From Isoetes taiwanensis (Eukaryota > Streptophyta > Lycopodiopsida > Isoetales > Isoetaceae), in assembly GCA_021234155.1 (NCBI GenBank), contig JAJEKV010000477.1, positions 62,001-126,000 on the forward strand: a stretch of 64,000 bases of DNA. Reading direction: 5' to 3'. Positions 23,584 to 33,518 of the stretch are shown in pieces. The stretch's first letter is position 1. Every line of letters starts with the position of its first letter. Made by a program: the position numbers and the translations under genes. The notes beneath the pieces were generated by a model. The model saw nothing but the letters and a program-made list of their open reading frames with translations, did not search any database and was not told where the DNA came from.

Positions 23584-24195
23584 TGAATACTCCGTATGTT
23601 TTATATGCAATGCGTATTATTCATATGATACGGCACAAATTTGTCGTATAATACGTAAAAAAATATGACAAAAAATAATTCCAGCGTCAGAAGATTTTCG
23701 CGTACACGAAAAGAACTAAAGCGCGCAAAACAGTGAAAAAGGCCTATGCGGAAGAAAAAAAATTTGCGTACGCGCTTTATATTGTTCCCCGTACACGAAT
23801 TTTGGTGTGTGCAAAATAGTGAAAACCGCGTACGCAAAATTTTTTTTTTTTTTCCGCGTACAAATTTGAAATTTAAATTTTGCGTACGCGAAACTTCTAA
23901 ACCGCGTACGTGAAAGTTTTTTTGTGTACGCGAAACAGTATAAAGCGCATACACGGAAAAAAAAAATTTGCATGCAAATTTGAAATTTGATTTTCATATA
24001 CGCGAAACCTTTTAAACCACGTACGCGAAAGCTTTTTCGCGTACGCGAAACAATATAAAGCGCGTATGCGAAAGTGGAAAAAAAATATATATTTTTTTTT
24101 CGGTATCTGATTTTCAACTGTTTTTGCGTGCAAAAAAACTTTTTGCGTATGTAGTTTACCGCGGTTTCAGCGTCAAATTTTTTTCCGGCCGGCGA
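23583..24195. repeat. Array of CGTACGCG palindromes, module copy 1
   Basis: Roughly 13-15 variants of GCGTACGCGAAA, spaced about 25-30 bases, fill about 400 bases. They are preceded by a near-palindrome (CGTATTATTCATATGATACG) and followed by CCGGCCGGCGA. The same order of parts occurs at 44,160-44,506. The module truncates the DIRS element. It is CpG-rich in otherwise AT-rich DNA. I do not recognise the family, and no coding sequence is present. Confidence 0.75.
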
Positions 24196-25780
24196 CTAAG
24201 AACCAAATCGTTGCTCCAAATCTCGTTGCTGATCCGGAAATAGGGTGACTGCGGTAGCCTCCCCTCCATCACCGCCCTAGCCGCTACCACTGTCGCTTCT
24301 GCTCATCCCTCTTCCCCCGTTTAAATGACTTTTGCAATTAACTGCTTGAGCCAAAAAGCTTTTGGTTAGGAAATACGTTGCAGCTTTCCATGCAATGAAG
24401 CTACTTTCACACCTCCAGAATTTATGGAGAATCCAAAATCTATCATGTAGAAAGAAGATAATCATGGAAAAATAAAAAGAAATTAAATCAGTCCTTTGAA
24501 GATGGAACAGATGCTGGACTCTAGATGCCTTATTGGTCAACTTGTACACCAATTCTCGCAGTAGGAATGGTATACACAATGAAGGAAAGAACGTCAACAG
24601 TGGCAAAGATTTGATTAAGCAAGAAATCCAGATTGCTTGGCACCGTAGATAAGCCGACTTCAATCTTAGCCCAGGTTGATTGGGTTGAGCTAGCATTTTT
24701 TAAAACATATCTTTTTGCTCTAGATTTTCTTTAAGACTGTATTGCAATAGTTGAGCTACTAACATTCAAGGTAAGAAGACTTCAACAGTTAATACATTGT
24801 TTCACGCCAATCCTCTAGTGTAGAAAATACGCTGCAGCCTTCCATGCAATGAAGACACTTTCACACCTCCAAAATTTATGTATCAAGATCCTGCACATGC
24901 AAACCAGCACATTGTGAGCTTTGGCCTGTTAATTGATAAGGACATATCAAAAATACATGTCAAACAATTGTTGCATATCTCATCGACTTAATTTATTCTC
25001 TGAATATCTTATTTGCTTGTCAATTTGGAGGTTGGAATTTAGATGAATAGGAAGCAAATAATAGAGGTAATATGCGACAAGGGTAATGCTTCAGAGAGGC
25101 TGATAGAAACACATGAAATATACATAGGGAAAGTTAAGCATGATACGTAGTGCATGAAATTTTTGACATTTCTTATCCAAGAAAAAGGACTGGCTTTGTG
25201 TCATCATTCTTGATTCTTTGTCAGCATGAAAGAAGCTCCAACAAAACCTCTACTTTGCATGACCTTCCAACCACCCACTGACAGCTTAGCAACTCATAGA
25301 TTTCGCTATAACTTCAGTGTGGTATCATAGTTCATTTCTAAGCTTTTGTTGTTTTGGAATACTAACATCCTGAGGCAGAGAGACTTACGGATGGTACTTC
25401 TTCCCACCAGAAGCTAATTCTTGAACCTCAGGGGGCTGGCTTTGCTAAGAGCTTGTGTTTCAATCGCAGGTGATGCAGTCGAGCAGCCAACCCTCCTTTT
25501 GCGCGGTTCGAAATGGTACTCTCCAATCCCATAAAAAAGGTCGAATTAGCTATGGATACACTATCTCCTCAAAGCACAATAAAGAATTCAATGATTTTTA
25601 CATGAACCTATCCAACTAAAACATGAAATCAACACATGCTAGCTTTGAATCATTTCTCAATTTAAACAAAGAATTGAGTTTTTTTTCACACATTCAGCAA
25701 GGTGTTTCGTGAGCATAGTTTTGAAGAATCAAAGTTGAGCAGGCAGGAGCAGACTTGTAGGGTGCTATTTGAGGAATGAG
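24196..25780. other. Intergenic with one internal direct repeat
   Basis: A unit of about 60 bases (CTTTCCATGCAATGAAG, then TTTCACACCTCCA, then AATTTATG) occurs at 24,378-24,430 and 24,835-24,885. A minus-strand frame at 24,696-24,277 has FWRCESSFIAWKAATYF but no recognised domain. Nothing else is supported. Confidence 0.5.
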
Positions 25781-25784
25781 GGAC

Positions 25785-25794
25785 CTATTTATAG
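25785..25794 (-). promoter_or_regulatory. TATA-box-like site downstream of a hairpin pair
   Basis: CTATAAATAG on the minus strand is identical to the TATA box before the histone-like gene at 27,758-27,767, and likewise follows two hairpins in the reading direction. No clear ORF follows it: the first ATG, at 25,716, opens only 17 codons. Confidence 0.35.
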
Positions 25795-25985
25795 AAAAAG
25801 GGGAAAACCCTAATTTTTGGATGACTTGAAAAATTCCTGAGGTTGGGTAATCCTAGCCTATACTGAGGTCAAAATGGGAATTTGAAGACTAGCTCAAGTG
25901 TTTGAACATGGTTGGATTACAAAAAGATGCTATACAACAGGTTGAAGATGGTTTGGACAAGTCCTGGTGAAGAAATGGTAGGAGG

Positions 25986-26252
25986 TCTCACAGCTTGCGC
26001 CTCGCTCAAAAACTAAAGTTTAGTTCTTGACCGGTAGGTTGGTACGTGAGACATCAGTCCCATTTGGATCAAAACGTGTCCAATTTGGGTAAACTAAGGG
26101 TGTAAGGATGATGGGCTCATCAAATCAGATAGAATGGACCCCTTATTTGGTCAATTTGGAGCCGTTTTGGGCAAGTTTTGGGCAAGGTCTCACAGCTTGC
26201 GCCTCGCTCAAAAACTAAAATTTAGTTTCTTGACCAGGCGCGAGCTGTGAGA
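25986..26252 (-). repeat. Two 65-bp hairpins on the 3' side of the histone-like gene
   Basis: The hairpins are at 25,986-26,051 and 26,188-26,252. Arms read TCTCACAGCTTGCGCCT and AGGCGCGAGCTGTGAGA around an AAAACTAAA/TTTAGTTTT centre. The first has a decayed right arm. They match the pair at 27,871 and 28,061, so four copies bracket the histone-like gene. Confidence 0.85.
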
Positions 26253-26397
26253 CATCACGCCTTTCGGTCTGCAAATGCCCTATTTTGCTGAAATAAAAAG
26301 CTAAAACTTACTAACTTGTCTTAATTAATCAAGTACAGGCAATTAAAGTACACAAAATTGCTCTATATTACAAAATTTCAATTAGTTATAAAAACTT

Positions 26398-27657
26398 CTA
26401 AGGGCGTCCTCCCTTTATGCGGCTCGCAAGACTCATGTCTTGTCGCATGAGGGTTACTCGGTTGGCGTGAACAGTGCAAGTTGTTGAATCTTGAAGTGTT
26501 GCACTATTTTTGCTTCATTTGCTTCTGCATTGCCGGGCGCCTCGTCGTGACCCTAAAGTCCGTTCAGTAGGCACGCATCACTTCTCGAACTAGCAGGAGC
26601 AAGGGGGGCGCGGGAATTAGAAGGCCGTAGGCTGCTTATTTGGAAGTGCCTAATCTCCCTCAGCGCTCTCCTCTCCACCTCCTTCCTGTCGATCTTTTTC
26701 TTGGGTGGTGGCTTGGGAGCCTTGGGCTTTGGTGGTGGCGGCTTCAAGGTTTCTTTGCCGTTGGTCGCCCTCCCTCGATGACCACGACCACTGTTTTCTT
26801 CATAGTACTACCGTAGGCCTCCCACTTCTTCATATCGCCCTCGTGTTCCCTCATCTTCCTTTCATTATATCTTGACCCGATGCGTGACATAGGCTTCCGG
26901 GCAGGTCGTGGTTGTTTCTTCTGTCCCCAAGCCGGATTTTCGGGGGCTTACGCATGATCCTTCTTTGGGGCTGCTCGCGGCCATTTGCTTTCGAGGTACT
27001 ACGCTTTCGTCGCCCGGGGGTTTGGAAGATCTTCCGCTGCGGCGTTGGGGTTGAAGTCCCCGTCGGAAGAGTCGTCGGAGGGTTGGGAGGTTAAATCGGC
27101 TTGCCGCTCTTTGATGGCGATTTTGGGGTTAGGCCTCTTCTTTGGTGGGGCGTCCGCCGACTTCATTGGGCAGATCCACGAATTTGCCCTTAAGCCTTCT
27201 TCTTCTATTCGGCCTTATACGTTTCCTCCTCTTCCCTCTTCCTCTTCTTACGTTTCCCTCTTCTTCTCCCGGCGTTCATACTTCTTAATGAACCTCGCGA
27301 GATCTGCTTCCTCTCTTTGGTTCAAGTCCTTGCCACTTTGGTTCGTCCCCAAGGATCTCAGGTGGCTGCATCGAATGGTCTTACGCTCTTTCTTTGCACG
27401 ATCTCCGCTCTATTTCCTCAATTATACCTCCCTTGTCTCCTCATCCATGGAGGTTGGGGATGTGGCCTCGTCTGCTCCACTGGCGATTGAAGACATCAAT
27501 CGGTCGGATGTATCTGCTCGAGATGTCTTCCCTCATTTCGGCGAGCGTCCCCTCTCGCGAGCCTCTCACGAAGCATCTGCCGAATGACTTCAGTGTCAGT
27601 GGCGCTAGTGGTTTCGCCTGGGCGACGCTTCCTGGCGGTCTGTTTGGTTCGGGCCAT
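26398..27657 (-). pseudogene. Histone H3 / CENH3-like gene, frameshifted, with very long tail
   Basis: The minus-strand ATG at 27,657 starts MARTKQTARKRRPG, whose first ten residues equal canonical histone H3. The histone fold lies at the other end. Its parts are ALREIRHFQ (alphaN, 26,666-26,640), LLIP...LVREVMRAY and TDFRV (alpha1/L1), EANEAKIVQHF (alpha2), and CTVHANRVTLMRQDMSLASRIKGGRP with a TAG stop at 26,398 (L2/alpha3). LLIP, REIRHFQ and the RVTLM...GGRP ending are those of centromeric H3 (CENH3) rather than H3.1/H3.3. The parts lie in different frames, with at least three shifts and an in-frame TGA, so it is not functional as read. The roughly 1-kb stretch between tail and fold is Lys/Arg/Glu/Pro-rich (PPKKRPNPK, PPPPKPKAPKPPPKKK) and would make a tail of about 330 residues, unless parts are introns. 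Confidence 0.75.
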
Positions 27658-27757
27658 GTTTTACGGATCGTCGATCGGATATAAGCGCACAAAGATTGCC
27701 TAAGTGCGGGGGAGCGGATTTCTAGGGCTGGGACGTGGAAATGAGGGGGGTCTACAT

Positions 27758-27767
27758 CTATTTATAG
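27758..27767 (-). promoter_or_regulatory. TATA box of the histone-like gene
   Basis: CTATAAATAG on the minus strand lies 101 bases before the ATG at 27,657, the right distance for a leader of about 70 bases. It lies inside the retroelement, between its hairpins and the ORF, so the ORF appears to have its own promoter separate from the LTR. Confidence 0.5.
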
Positions 27768-27870
27768 CTTTGGAAGTTTTAGGTCAAAAATTCAAGTTGC
27801 TCTATTTAACATGCTAAAGCACCTATTTAGTTAAAATTTACACTTATTTCAGACTTTTCCTATTTATTGG

Positions 27871-28125
27871 TCTCACAGCTTGCGCCTCGCTCAAAAACTA
27901 AAGTTTAGTTTTTAGACCAGGCGCGAGCTGTGAGATCTCATACATTTCTAGGTTGTTTAGGTAATTAAAACATGCTATTCTAATTAATTCCTATCTTAGA
28001 ACTAGCCTTACCTTATTACTTTTCCCAAATTCATCATGTTTTGGTGATCTTGGCTCGATGTCTCACAGCTTGCGCCTCGCTCAAAAACTAAATTTTAGTT
28101 CTTCGACCAGGCGCGAGCTGTGAGA
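27871..28125 (-). repeat. Two 65-bp hairpins on the 5' side of the histone-like gene
   Basis: The hairpins are at 27,871-27,935 and 28,061-28,125. The first is nearly perfect: TCTCACAGCTTGCGCCT pairs with AGGCGCGAGCTGTGAGA with one mismatch, and the centre AAAAACTAAA pairs with TTTAGTTTTT. They sit in the leader between primer-binding site and ORF, as in the 13.6-14.1-kb element. Confidence 0.85.
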
Positions 28126-28330
28126 CCACCTCACTTGGAAAGTTTTTGGCTCATTCTTTTTAGTCTTGTTAAGTTCCAATTCACTTAATTGTTACTAGCT
28201 TAGCATAAACTACAAAAATGAGAAAAAAATTTCCCACTTTTCGAGCTTGAGGATCCTATCAAGTTAGTACTCTTGGGAGCATGGCTAGTGCTTTGCTCTT
28301 GGTCTCCAAGAACATTGCTCACGATACCTT

Positions 28331-29892
28331 TGTGGCGTCCCTACTGCATACGGTGATTGCGACAGGTATACAAACAAGTTCTTCCCCATACCAGCTCCAC
28401 CGCGTCACGGGGCCCTCCACATATCCTTTTGCACCGTGAAGCGCGAGTCGGTGGGAAGAGTGAAGGTGTCATTCTACTGTCTCCCTCCGGGGCCTACCTA
28501 GGCTGCTGAGCGTAAACATACATGTCGTATACAACATAATCCTCCCCCCACCCGGAAGGGTGGTGCATCAACTATCTGCACACACAATGATCGGGGACAT
28601 CACATAGGAAATCCTACCCAAGGCTCGGGACTCAAGGGATGGCGGCTTGGGTCTCGAGTTCATTGGGGGCATGTAATTCATGGCAATGGATTTGGCTGGC
28701 ATAAGAACATGGCATAGGGTTGTCCACTCCATCCGCCCCTCCCCATTGCACACTTTGCGAGTAGGCTAAAAAGTGTTGGGACTGATCAGAGCCTTGGGAT
28801 GCATAGCCAAAGGGCTATTCACGGGTTTCATCTCCCGATTCAGATGGGGCGGTAGGGATCACTCCCTCCAGGAGATCTACATTTGACTCAAGGTGACTAG
28901 AGGGCCTTTGCCCGTATTGACTTGAACTCAATGGAAGGTCATAGCCACCACCTCCACAGTGTCGAGCCCATGCCTTGCCCCACCCTAGGTGGCAAGCCAT
29001 TGGACCTAGTCACAATGACCCCCGGTAGCACTAACACACCATAGGGATCGTTCAAGAGTCGAACACGAACCTCCTTATAAGCCCGGTCCGCCCCTTCACC
29101 CACAACCGGTGTGGCTCTTGTGCAGGCCGCATCTGGGTGTGCTAGAGAGGCTATTCTAGGAGCATCAACTACTGCGACGGGGCCTCTACCCCCTTCCCAA
29201 TACAAGGAGTTCACGAGAGAAACATCGTCCATATACATCACGGAAGAACTAAAGAACTAGATCTAATCTATAACATAGAGTTAGGTTCTTTAGTTAGTGT
29301 CTGGATCTAGAGATCTAGATAGGCTGCTATGGGCAATTTAATAGGCTAAACCCTCTTGATTCTATGACTAGAAGGCGGTTTAAGCTATTAAATTGACCAA
29401 ATCTGATCCTTGGGTGGCTCCTCGACTGAAGTTCAACCATTCTTGAAATGATCGAATTGAGGAAAACCGATGGTGCGATTCGGCAAGCAGGCTGGTCGGG
29501 GAGGCGGTTTTGGCTCCTGGGGCAGCCAAAACAGAGCTCTAAAACCCTATGGACGAAAACTAGCAAGTTAGGGTTTTCCTACCCTAAATAGACATGGGGT
29601 TTAGGGCTAGGGTTTCCAATTACCCATTTTAGCATGTGGGATAATTGGAAAGGCCCCACTTGCCTTTAATGGCTAGGTGGCAAAATATGCCTACATGGAA
29701 AAGTGTGCCCACATTAATGTGCATATGTGCACATTAATAACATGTGAACATACCTAGCAAGTTGCCCCTAGGGCTACTTACACAAGCTACCGTCCGCTTA
29801 CCGACACGTCGGTCGGGAGTGGCGGTGTCGCAATTTGAGGCGATGCAAAGATATGTTGCTTCGGGACCGTATCTTTGTCTTTGGGCGTCACA
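28331..29892 (-). mobile_element. 5' LTR (1,562 bp), diverged relative of the 14.3-kb LTR
   Basis: The LTR runs from TGTGGCGTCC to GGGCGTCACA and can be followed along the whole 14,313-15,860 copy through shared blocks such as ATCCTACCCAAGGCTC and TCGAGCCCATGCCTTGCCC. The adjoining primer-binding site is decayed (AGGTATCGTGAGC on the minus strand, expected TGGTATCAGAGC). The 3' LTR was not found at lower coordinates. No pol is visible inward, only hairpins and the histone-like gene. Confidence 0.75.
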
Positions 29893-30058
29893 TATTAAAC
29901 TACATTACTACCTGCATGTCTCCATTTGGACATCTTTTTATAGTGTGCTAGAAGGTTCGTAAGTGGTTATGCCATTTTCCAAGCCATTTACGTCTTCTTC
30001 AATTCAATGCTAGGCATTGTTGATAAACATGCATTACTCACAAATTAATCTGTTGCAG

Positions 30059-30892
30059 GCTACGAAAAGGGTGTTTCATAAAGATGATTTGCTGGGTGTT
30101 CATACAGAAGAAATGCTAGAAAACGTCATATTTGAATTATGTCTCAGGTTTTTTCCTTCTGTTCTCTTAACATTAGTTACAGGATAGACACATACCTAGC
30201 TTTTCTTTCAATCCTTGAGTTTATTCTGGTGAATCTGACGCCGTGCATTTGGAATGTAGTCTAAAGTTACAGTGTCTTCTGTTCTGAATAGAAACATCGT
30301 AGCTTTTGTTTGCTGCTGGTTACTCAGTTTTGTTTGTGCTTCCTGACATTGCAATAGATTCCTAGCAGAGTTTTCGGGTATCCATTTTCCTTTATATGGC
30401 TGAAAATGGTGCTATGAGAGAGATTGAAAGCATCTAATTAGCTTCTTCCAGTTAGATATAAAATTTGCCAAAGTTCTTCGAATTAGCCATGTATACATCT
30501 TACTTCTAATTGATCATCTTATTTATGTTATATGCAGTGAACTAACTTCTTTCTTGCTCTGCAAGATCAGTCAAAAGTCTGCGTCATGCATCTTCGTCCA
30601 ATCTCATAGTCAAAGAATAATAAAAAGGGAGGTATGTAGTATGTATTAGCCTGCTACTTACTATTGCATGTTTCCATTTAGGACATCTCTTCATCGTGTG
30701 CTAAAAGGCATTTTCCAGGCCATTTTCACGTACTCTTCAATTTAATGCAAGGCCATTTTCACATGCTCTTCAACATCAAGTCCAATTGTTGTTTCTCCCT
30801 TTTCTTTCTCTAATCTTTTGCAGTCTGTACCAAAAGCGCGTTGTTTCACAGAAGTTCCAAACGAAATATCTAGGTCTTTCAAAGTCAGATAA
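30059..30892 (+). pseudogene. 3' part of an unrecognised host gene (3 exons)
   Basis: Three exons, 30,059-30,147, 30,538-30,631 and 30,824-30,892, join in phase through GT-AG introns to 83 codons ending in TAA. They start ATKRVFHKDDLLGVHTEE, pass through SFLLCKISQKSASCIF, and end FTEVPNEISRSFKVR. I do not recognise the protein. The first exon is only 167 bases from the LTR end at 29,892, so the LTR element probably landed in an intron and separated this end from upstream exons. Introns contain a partial internal duplication (29,893-30,020 resembles 30,640-30,770). Confidence 0.4.
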
Positions 30893-32681
30893 GATGAATT
30901 GTTGGTTATGGGAATGCATAATTAGAGCTGGTTCATCCGTTTTAACATGACAACCATCTAAATGAGTATGTTAATGCTGTAAATAAGACTTATTCTGCAG
31001 GAGTTGTGCGATATTACTTTCTTGGATATTTTGAGTTTTTTTGGAGAAAACCCTGTGGCCAGAAACGATTCATAAGATTTGATAGTTAATTGGCCCGAAA
31101 CAAAGTGTAGTAGATAAAAAAATGGATAAAAACATCTCCTCCATTTGAATGTTGGAAGACGGTTCGTGATACCATGCGGCACCCTTAATTGCCAGATTTT
31201 CATAGTATGGCAGTGTAAAATGTTGCAGCGTAAAAACAATTGTGAACAAATTCTTTTATCGTTGTGCCGCTGAGTTGTAATAGGGAGGTAGGTTGTTTTA
31301 CAACTATAAAAAAGAGAGTTTTATTCAGTCTACAACTTTGATTGGATGCGTTTGTGTGTGGGAGTACATATATGCTTTTATTTTCTAACCATTGTACTTA
31401 AACAAACGTTCATCTATCAGCCTTGCATGTCAAAATATGTGTGCCAAAAATATATCAATTGATGCAAGGTGAAATATTATGTTGACATTGTAGACAAGGC
31501 TTATCCTGTATAGGTTGTTTAACATTACTTTTTTGGATATTTTGATGTTCTAGAAAGCTAAAATGGGAAAATCCATGCGCCCGTTCAAATATGGTAGAAC
31601 GTGCAATCAAATACAAGAAGGCTTGCTTAAATATAAGTTCTTTTCCTTCTTTTTTTGAAATGTGAATTTGAACACTGCAATGGCTTTATTCAAATTGATG
31701 TTGTAGCTATACAAAGAGTTCAATGTAATGCTTTTATTGTTGTAGCTACACAATAAATTCTATTGTCGAATGGAATGGAAGTACAAAGCATATACTAGAA
31801 TGGAAGTATACATCATATACTCGACAACATCATGCACACATGTGTCGATTCTAATTGCAAGAAATTTGGCATGACCCATAAACTTTTAACTAGACATATT
31901 AGGCACTATTCATAACACATACACATAACACATAACACATATACTAGGCTTTTTACTTTTTTTTCATTCCACTTTCTCTCTTGCCTTGATAGTTTTGGAT
32001 GAATAAGAAGAGTGTACTATAAGACAAATGAGGAAGTCTCCATGATGGACTCTGATTAGGATACCATTTCTAACTCCCAACATCCAATCGAATTCAATTA
32101 ACTATTTGAAGACTTATCTTGCCCCTACACAATAAGATCTCTTTTGCCCTCCTTCACCCTACTTTACAAACAATTTTGTGATGTTGATCCATGTTTGATA
32201 TTCGTCTTCTCCTTGAGTAAATTCAAATGTTTCTAGACTAGACGTGTAGGGCAGACACACATCTTCGCGCACATTCGACATTCAAATACATAATGGGACA
32301 TACCATGGCTTATTGATATACATTATCACCAAAAACTCACCATTGATAATAATTGTGAGTAAGGGCAAAGTTTTATAACTACCAGATATTTGTGTAGACA
32401 AATAAGAAATGCTATTGATTTCTTCTCTTTGTAGGAGACATGTCTCATCTTGGTTTTCCATCTTGGTTAGAGTTAAGATTTAGGATTTACAAGTTTAGGA
32501 TATATTATACCAGTATCGTAAAATATTGAGAGGATGAAACGTGCAACTCATAAATGACAAAGCATCAGACTCAAATCCACCCTACCCGTCCCATTTTACA
32601 ATCCGTATCCCATGATATCTATATTTCCACGCGGCCACGACTAATGCCCGCAACAACAAATTCAATTAAATTCCCTTTGAT
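30893..32681. other. Intergenic, nothing recognised
   Basis: The sequence is AT-rich with no supported gene. A short phrase (ATTACTTTCTTGGATATTTTGA) recurs near 31,012 and 31,524. Confidence 0.6.
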
Positions 32682-33010
32682 AAGAAAAAGAAAAGAAAAG
32701 AAAAGAAAAGATGAGTTGAATCACATAAACTATTGCACACATCAACATTTGTCACTGTTAGAATGCATGTATCAAATCAACGATCTGCCACAAAACCCTA
32801 AAGAATACAAATTCTATTACGTCTAAGCATTCTGTTTCACACCATAAAATACATTATTCCTACCCATTCCCACCTAAGGCCTGACACTTCACTGCATCTA
32901 TAGACACCATCACATTTAGCGCTTTTATATTACACCTACGGACTCCCTTACGTCTGCCCATTCCACACGTTCACGACTAATGCCCGGCATCGCCGGGCAC
33001 ACGTTTCTAG
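32682..33010 (+). mobile_element. Helitron-like 3' end with purine run
   Basis: The plus strand ends with TGCCCGGC-ATC-GCCGGGCA (an 8-bp stem at 32,981-32,999), then eleven bases ending CTAG, followed by T. This is the classic Helitron 3' terminus. An (AAAAG)n run lies upstream at 32,682-32,711, and a related CACGACTAATGCCCG motif precedes it at 32,635. The 5' end was not located. Confidence 0.5.
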
Positions 33011-33399
33011 TTTGTTAATTTTTCATTCTTCTCTTCATTCTTCTTATTTTTATTCTTCTTCTTCATCATTCCCTTTTTCCCCCCTTTTTCTTCTTCTTCA
33101 AATTTTTCCGTATCTTTCCTATTTTTCTGCATTTTCTTTTTCTTTGTATTTTAATAGGCAGAGGTTTTTCTTCTTTTTCATTTTCTAATAGCTTGTTGTT
33201 CCGTTGACCAAGATGGCCCAAAGGATTTAGTATTATCTGTAGTATGGGACATTTGAGTGCAAGAAAGAGGCTTGTCTTTAACACTCCAGAGCTTAGCAGG
33301 GCTACACACCCCAATTTGTTTTCAGACTCAATAATTTTGAAATGATCACAAAATATTAGACCTTCAGGGCTCAGTGGCCACTTGCAATTTGGAACCTTA

Positions 33400-33510
33400 T
33401 GTGTTTTGATGGGAAGCTACTCTGGATTAGGACCACACACGTTGGAACCTCATGTGTTTTGATGGGAGGCTACTTTGGATTAGATCACACACGTGGGTTA
33501 AACATGCTAC
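33400..33510. repeat. Tandem copies flanking the inverted-repeat element
   Basis: TGTGTTTTGATGGGA, then GCTAC, then TGGATTAG occurs at about 33,400 and 33,449. A third version (TTTTGGATGGAAAGC, then TTTTGGATTAG) follows the far end of the inverted-repeat element at 35,783. The element therefore seems to have inserted into a small tandem repeat. The stretch 33,011-33,399 is otherwise pyrimidine-rich with nothing recognised. Confidence 0.5.
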
Positions 33511-33518
33511 CTTTTATG

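Larger units (their letters stand above)
21440..23585 (-). mobile_element. DIRS-like tyrosine-recombinase retroelement, truncated
   Basis: Domains on the minus strand, in order, are the end of a reverse transcriptase, an RNase H, a DIRS-specific C-terminal region and a tyrosine recombinase. This order is typical of DIRS1-like elements, which integrate with a recombinase rather than a DDE integrase. The reverse transcriptase palm with its catalytic aspartates is missing because the element is cut at about 23,585 by the palindrome-array module. Several stops and frame changes show it is dead. No terminal repeats could be matched. Confidence 0.75.

Noticed and set aside
25290-25340. GTGTGGTATCATAG as a plus-strand tRNA-Met primer-binding site of another LTR element
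   Set aside because: Only the first eight bases fit, and no LTR end or second LTR was found next to it.
27441-27692. 83-codon minus-strand frame starting at 27,692 as an independent gene
   Set aside because: Its first part overlaps the H3-tail frame in a shifted reading and its later part probably continues the histone-like ORF after a frameshift.
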